A stretch of DNA of 64,000 nucleotides, from contig QNGE01000770.1 of NCBI GenBank assembly GCA_008508345.1, forward strand, positions 62,001-126,000, in the 5' to 3' direction. Below, piece after piece: positions 61,827 through 64,000 of this stretch. The notes under the pieces were generated by a model. That model was not told where the DNA came from. It worked only from the letters and a program-made list of their open reading frames with translations, and made no database searches. Both the position numbers and the translations under genes were made by a program. This DNA comes from Paragonimus westermani. Its lineage: Eukaryota; Platyhelminthes; Trematoda; Plagiorchiida; Troglotrematidae. Each line of letters opens with the position of its first letter. Position 1 is the first letter of the stretch.

Positions 61827-64000
61827 TGATGGTATAGTAGTGGGAATCTCGATTCAGCAATTATCTAGACCCCAACACAACGGAAGATCTGACAAACGGC
61901 CAATTCAAATATCACGTTAAAGATACAACATCAGGATTGGACGAACGGTCTCAGTGTTTTGCCTTCCGTTAGTCGCCAATGCATCTGTTCCGTATTCCAC
62001 CAATTAACATACAATTTACGATGTTGCATGTGCTAATGAGATCAGCCAATGACAGGCTGTGATTTCTTTAATACTGTTGTACACCCATTAATTCAGCGTC
62101 TCAATTCATGACTAACAATTGCTTACTGCTACCAGTACCAGGTCTTTTCCTTATTACTTGTGTGGGAGAATTCAAATTCAAGTACGATTCCTAGGGCTAT
62201 TCGAAGTCCCTAATTCTGAATAGTACAGGTACACTGACAGTCGAACAGTTGAACGTGTCATTTTTCCTTTGCAGTCGAACACCTGCGCTGGATGTGTCCA
62301 GTAATGCCAAGTTTGAATGGGTCTCATAGTAGCTCAAACGGTCGGGTAGCATATATCTGATTGGGACCGTTCACAAGGACAGTTAAGTATCATACGACTC
62401 TTGAATGATTACTGATTGAACTGATGAAACAATCAGAACTCATGCACATGATTCGAACATTGTGCTTATGGGCTAAAAATGCATTATGAGACTTACTTAA
62501 AGCATGAGCTTGTAATCATGATTAATAGTATATGATTACTAGTCTTCGACCTCTGGGGCAGCATACGTCTTCAGACAAGCTTGTGTGCAAATCTGGATTG
62601 TGTGAGTACAGGTGAGCAACATTTTACTGGCAGGGTTCTTATTCTGCATATCCCGTATATGAAACTGACAACCGTATGATAGACTTTCTATACTCCATTC
62701 AAAGCAGTAGCTCGCAAAGTGACCACGGACACCATGCCGATTTCGTGTGCACTCGAAGTGATCAAGCTTTACGAAATTGTGAGCCTGTCAATTGCTGCAA
62801 TTTAACAGAGTGACTTCCCTTGATTCAGTTCTTCAATAAGGATAGAAGAATCAAAGGAGGAGATTCTAACATATCGTTCACTTGTCAAAGATACTCACTG
62901 AGGTCAGGAAAACAAGGTTGTGAACAAGGTTTATTCTCTGTGTTAAGTCATCGACATAACGACAACACAATAAAGAATAAAACACCAATCGGATTATGTA
63001 AGAAGACAGGCCAGTGAAGATTGAATACTACAAGACCAATAAACGTTATACCTGTGATTTTCTAAAACATGAGATTGATTGGATGTAAGCCGATAGAGTT
63101 TAAATATCCGCAAGAGCTTCATCAAAGTGGCGAGATTATAGTCTAAGTCCTAGCCGACTTCTCTATGTCCATCCGAGAAAGCGAATGATTGACTGTGTCC
63201 ATTGAACATTATCGTCTTGAGTACGCTACTCAGATTAAAACGTTCATCATTAAGCTCTACAAAAAAAGATCAGTTTCAAAACGTGTAAACTGCACCGGTC
63301 AACAGATAACGTACACATAAGGCCGGGAGGTGACTGCTGAGTAGCAATGTTTCGGAAGCACCAGAAATTTCGTAATTCGATTACGCTGTAACATTTCGAA
63401 AGAGATGACCGGGTTAACCACATGTGTTGTTTCAGTACGGAGGCATTCAAGGGGCGAGATCTGGTTCAATCTCCTACGTTCTACTGTGCGTCTGCTCGCA
63501 TTTTTACGCACACATACATAGTACAGTTAGAAATGATTACCGAGACAAATGTTAGCTGTAAACATGGGCACAACGAACCTAGCTTTTGTTTTTAACAGAA
63601 CCGACGAAACACACAGTGATCCAGCATTAATAATCGACTGACAGAACTGGAACACTTACGTCAGGTAAGCTTGATGACTTGAATTCAGGCGACAATACTC
63701 AATGGCAAAAACCAACAGCCGGTTTTGTTTCAAATGTGTCAGCAGTTTGGCTTTCTTCGCCGTCGCGCGCTGAACGTAATCATTAAAACAGTGTTTCCCT
63801 TTTTGGAAAAGTAAAACAACCGTTAATCTGTACGACTGTATGTTTCAACCACCTCGGGTGGCCTTCCTCAAGAGTGTTGTGCTAATCTCTTCTAATTATA
63901 TCAGAGTGATTTGCATTACGCTACTCTGACCTACTGGTCTGTTGTGTTGTTCTCTTTCGGCATGTGAGGCTTGGCTGTCATTTTTACTGGATCTTGTAAC
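61827..64000. other. No gene recognised
   Basis: Short frames only to the end of the window. No domain, repeat or promoter recognised. Confidence 0.25.

Overview
The window looks like non-coding nuclear DNA from an animal. It is AT-rich by eye, stop codons are dense in all frames, and I find no exon chain, rRNA or intact cellular gene. What I can identify is degenerate retroelement material: several Penelope-like elements (PLEs: reverse transcriptase plus C-terminal GIY-YIG endonuclease), tRNA-related SINE remnants, a near-identical 405-bp repeat in three copies, and small palindromes and AT microsatellites. Abundant PLEs with tRNA-SINEs and low gene density would fit a parasitic flatworm (cestode or trematode), but this is inference; no single-copy gene anchors the taxonomy.

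Layout. 183-735 is an inverted repeat whose two arms each hold a degenerate hammerhead-ribozyme-like motif pointing outward. 2250-3014 is the best-preserved PLE piece (linker plus GIY-YIG endonuclease), with a possible second fragment behind it. 7632-7907 and 25643-25915 are two head-to-head pairs of tRNA-related sequences. 20581-21358 and 23895-24299 hold three copies of the 405-bp unit (two direct around one N, one inverted). 29924-29986 is a lone hammerhead-like copy. 45655-47098 is a PLE copy with its 3' end duplicated in inverted orientation at its 5' end and a fourth hammerhead-like copy just upstream. 56455-58010 (minus) and 59925-61036 (plus) are two divergently oriented PLE pseudogenes covering much of the RT. 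The rest (about 3.2-7.6, 8.5-20.5, 26-29.9, 30-45.6, 47.1-56.4 and 61-64 kb) holds only short unrecognised open frames.

Most notable is the hammerhead-like family. Four copies share a core of CUGANGA type, a helix II of about 14 nt, GAAA and the palindromic helix III CTCGAG. Helix I is paired in two copies by different but complementary strands (CACTA/TAGTG and CGCTA/TAGCG), a compensatory change. Hammerhead ribozymes in PLE terminal repeats are an established association; here one copy lies on the same strand just upstream of a PLE and one stands alone. All copies carry core mutations and are probably inactive relics.
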